The notes below the pieces were generated by a model. That model did not search any database, had not been told where the DNA came from, and saw only the letters and a list, made by a program, of their open reading frames with translations. A stretch of 64,000 nt of DNA, taken from Gorsachius magnificus. Taxonomy: Eukaryota; Chordata; Aves; Pelecaniformes; Ardeidae. How positions within the stretch are numbered: position 1 is the stretch's first letter; each line of letters opens with the position of its first letter. Location: positions 66,684,612 through 66,748,611 of the forward strand of contig CM067084.1 in the NCBI GenBank assembly GCA_034008185.1, read 5' to 3'. This document shows positions 63,800 through 64,000 of the stretch, piece by piece. The translations under genes and the position numbers were made by a program.

Positions 63800-64000
63800 A
63801 TGGAATGATGTAGAAAAGCCTAGGTTGGAGGGGAGCTCTGGAGATCATCTGCTCCAAGCTCCTGTTGAAAGCAGGATCTTAGATGAGATAATCAGGGGCC
63901 CGTCAAGCGTGGTGATTCCCAGGGAGTTCTCCCACTTTTCTGGGCAACCTGTTCAAAGTTTTGTTGCTCTCATGTTGAAGAATTTCTTCTTACAGCAGGA
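63800..64000 (-). mobile_element. CR1 LINE 3' fragment, reverse orientation, running off the window
   Basis: The plus strand reads CCTAGGTTGGAGGGGAGCTC, TGGAGATCATCTGCTCCAAG, CTCCTGTTGAAAGCAGG, TTCTGGGCAACCTGTTC and GAAGAATTTCTTCTTACAG. These match the reverse complement of the avian CR1 3' region (GGTTGGAAGGGACCTCTGGA, GATCATCTAGTCCAACC, CTCTGGGCAACCTGTTCCAG, AAGAATTTCTTCCTAA). CR1 is the dominant interspersed repeat of birds, which supports the organism call. Confidence 0.85.

Noticed and set aside
1..64000. CRISPR arrays, tRNA or rRNA genes, prokaryotic operons, endogenous viral genes
   Set aside because: No regularly spaced repeats, no tRNA cloverleaf box pattern recognised, and no viral gag, pol or env-like frames seen by eye. 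The gene structure is that of a vertebrate intron-rich locus.

Overview
The window is vertebrate nuclear DNA, almost certainly from a bird. It has AT-rich introns of several kilobases, one CpG-island promoter, a CR1 LINE fragment at the right edge, and only old, decayed interspersed repeats otherwise. One protein-coding gene is supported: CPEB2 (cytoplasmic polyadenylation element-binding protein 2), on the minus strand. The species cannot be decided from the sequence alone.

Layout, left to right. 1-1228 is CPEB2 3'UTR running off the window. 1229-51220 holds eleven coding exons in reverse order, with introns from 296 bp to 10.7 kb. All splice sites are GT-AG and all exon phases join without a break downstream of the first exon. 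About 49.5-52.6 kb is the CpG island, with first exon, 5'UTR and promoter. About 52.6-64 kb is upstream flank with no convincing gene; it carries an old CR1 copy (about 61.86-62.37 kb) and a younger CR1 fragment (63.8 kb to the edge).

The gene encodes a 539-residue form from the ATG at 50466: Pro/Gln/Ala-rich N-terminus, conserved CPEB2-4 linker, a 17-codon exon, a 24-nt microexon, two RRMs and a C-terminal ZZ zinc-binding domain. In the same first exon an open, Pro/Gln/His-rich extension starts at the ATG at 51220. It would give about 790 residues, but it is one base out of frame with the main reading frame at a run of ten G (50479-50488).

The most interesting points are: (1) a near-perfect inverted repeat of two 87-bp arms in intron 2 (39548-39736); (2) a decayed tandem copy of exon 4 with its donor region, 154 bp downstream of the real exon in gene direction; (3) the microexon, with TGCATG and two TGC motifs against its 3' splice site, whose inclusion creates an R-x-R-x-x-S phosphorylation motif; (4) the G10 frame break in the N-terminal extension; (5) several very old amniote SINE/LINE remnants in the introns and upstream flank. 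I found no bacterial-type system, CRISPR array, tRNA, rRNA or second protein-coding gene.
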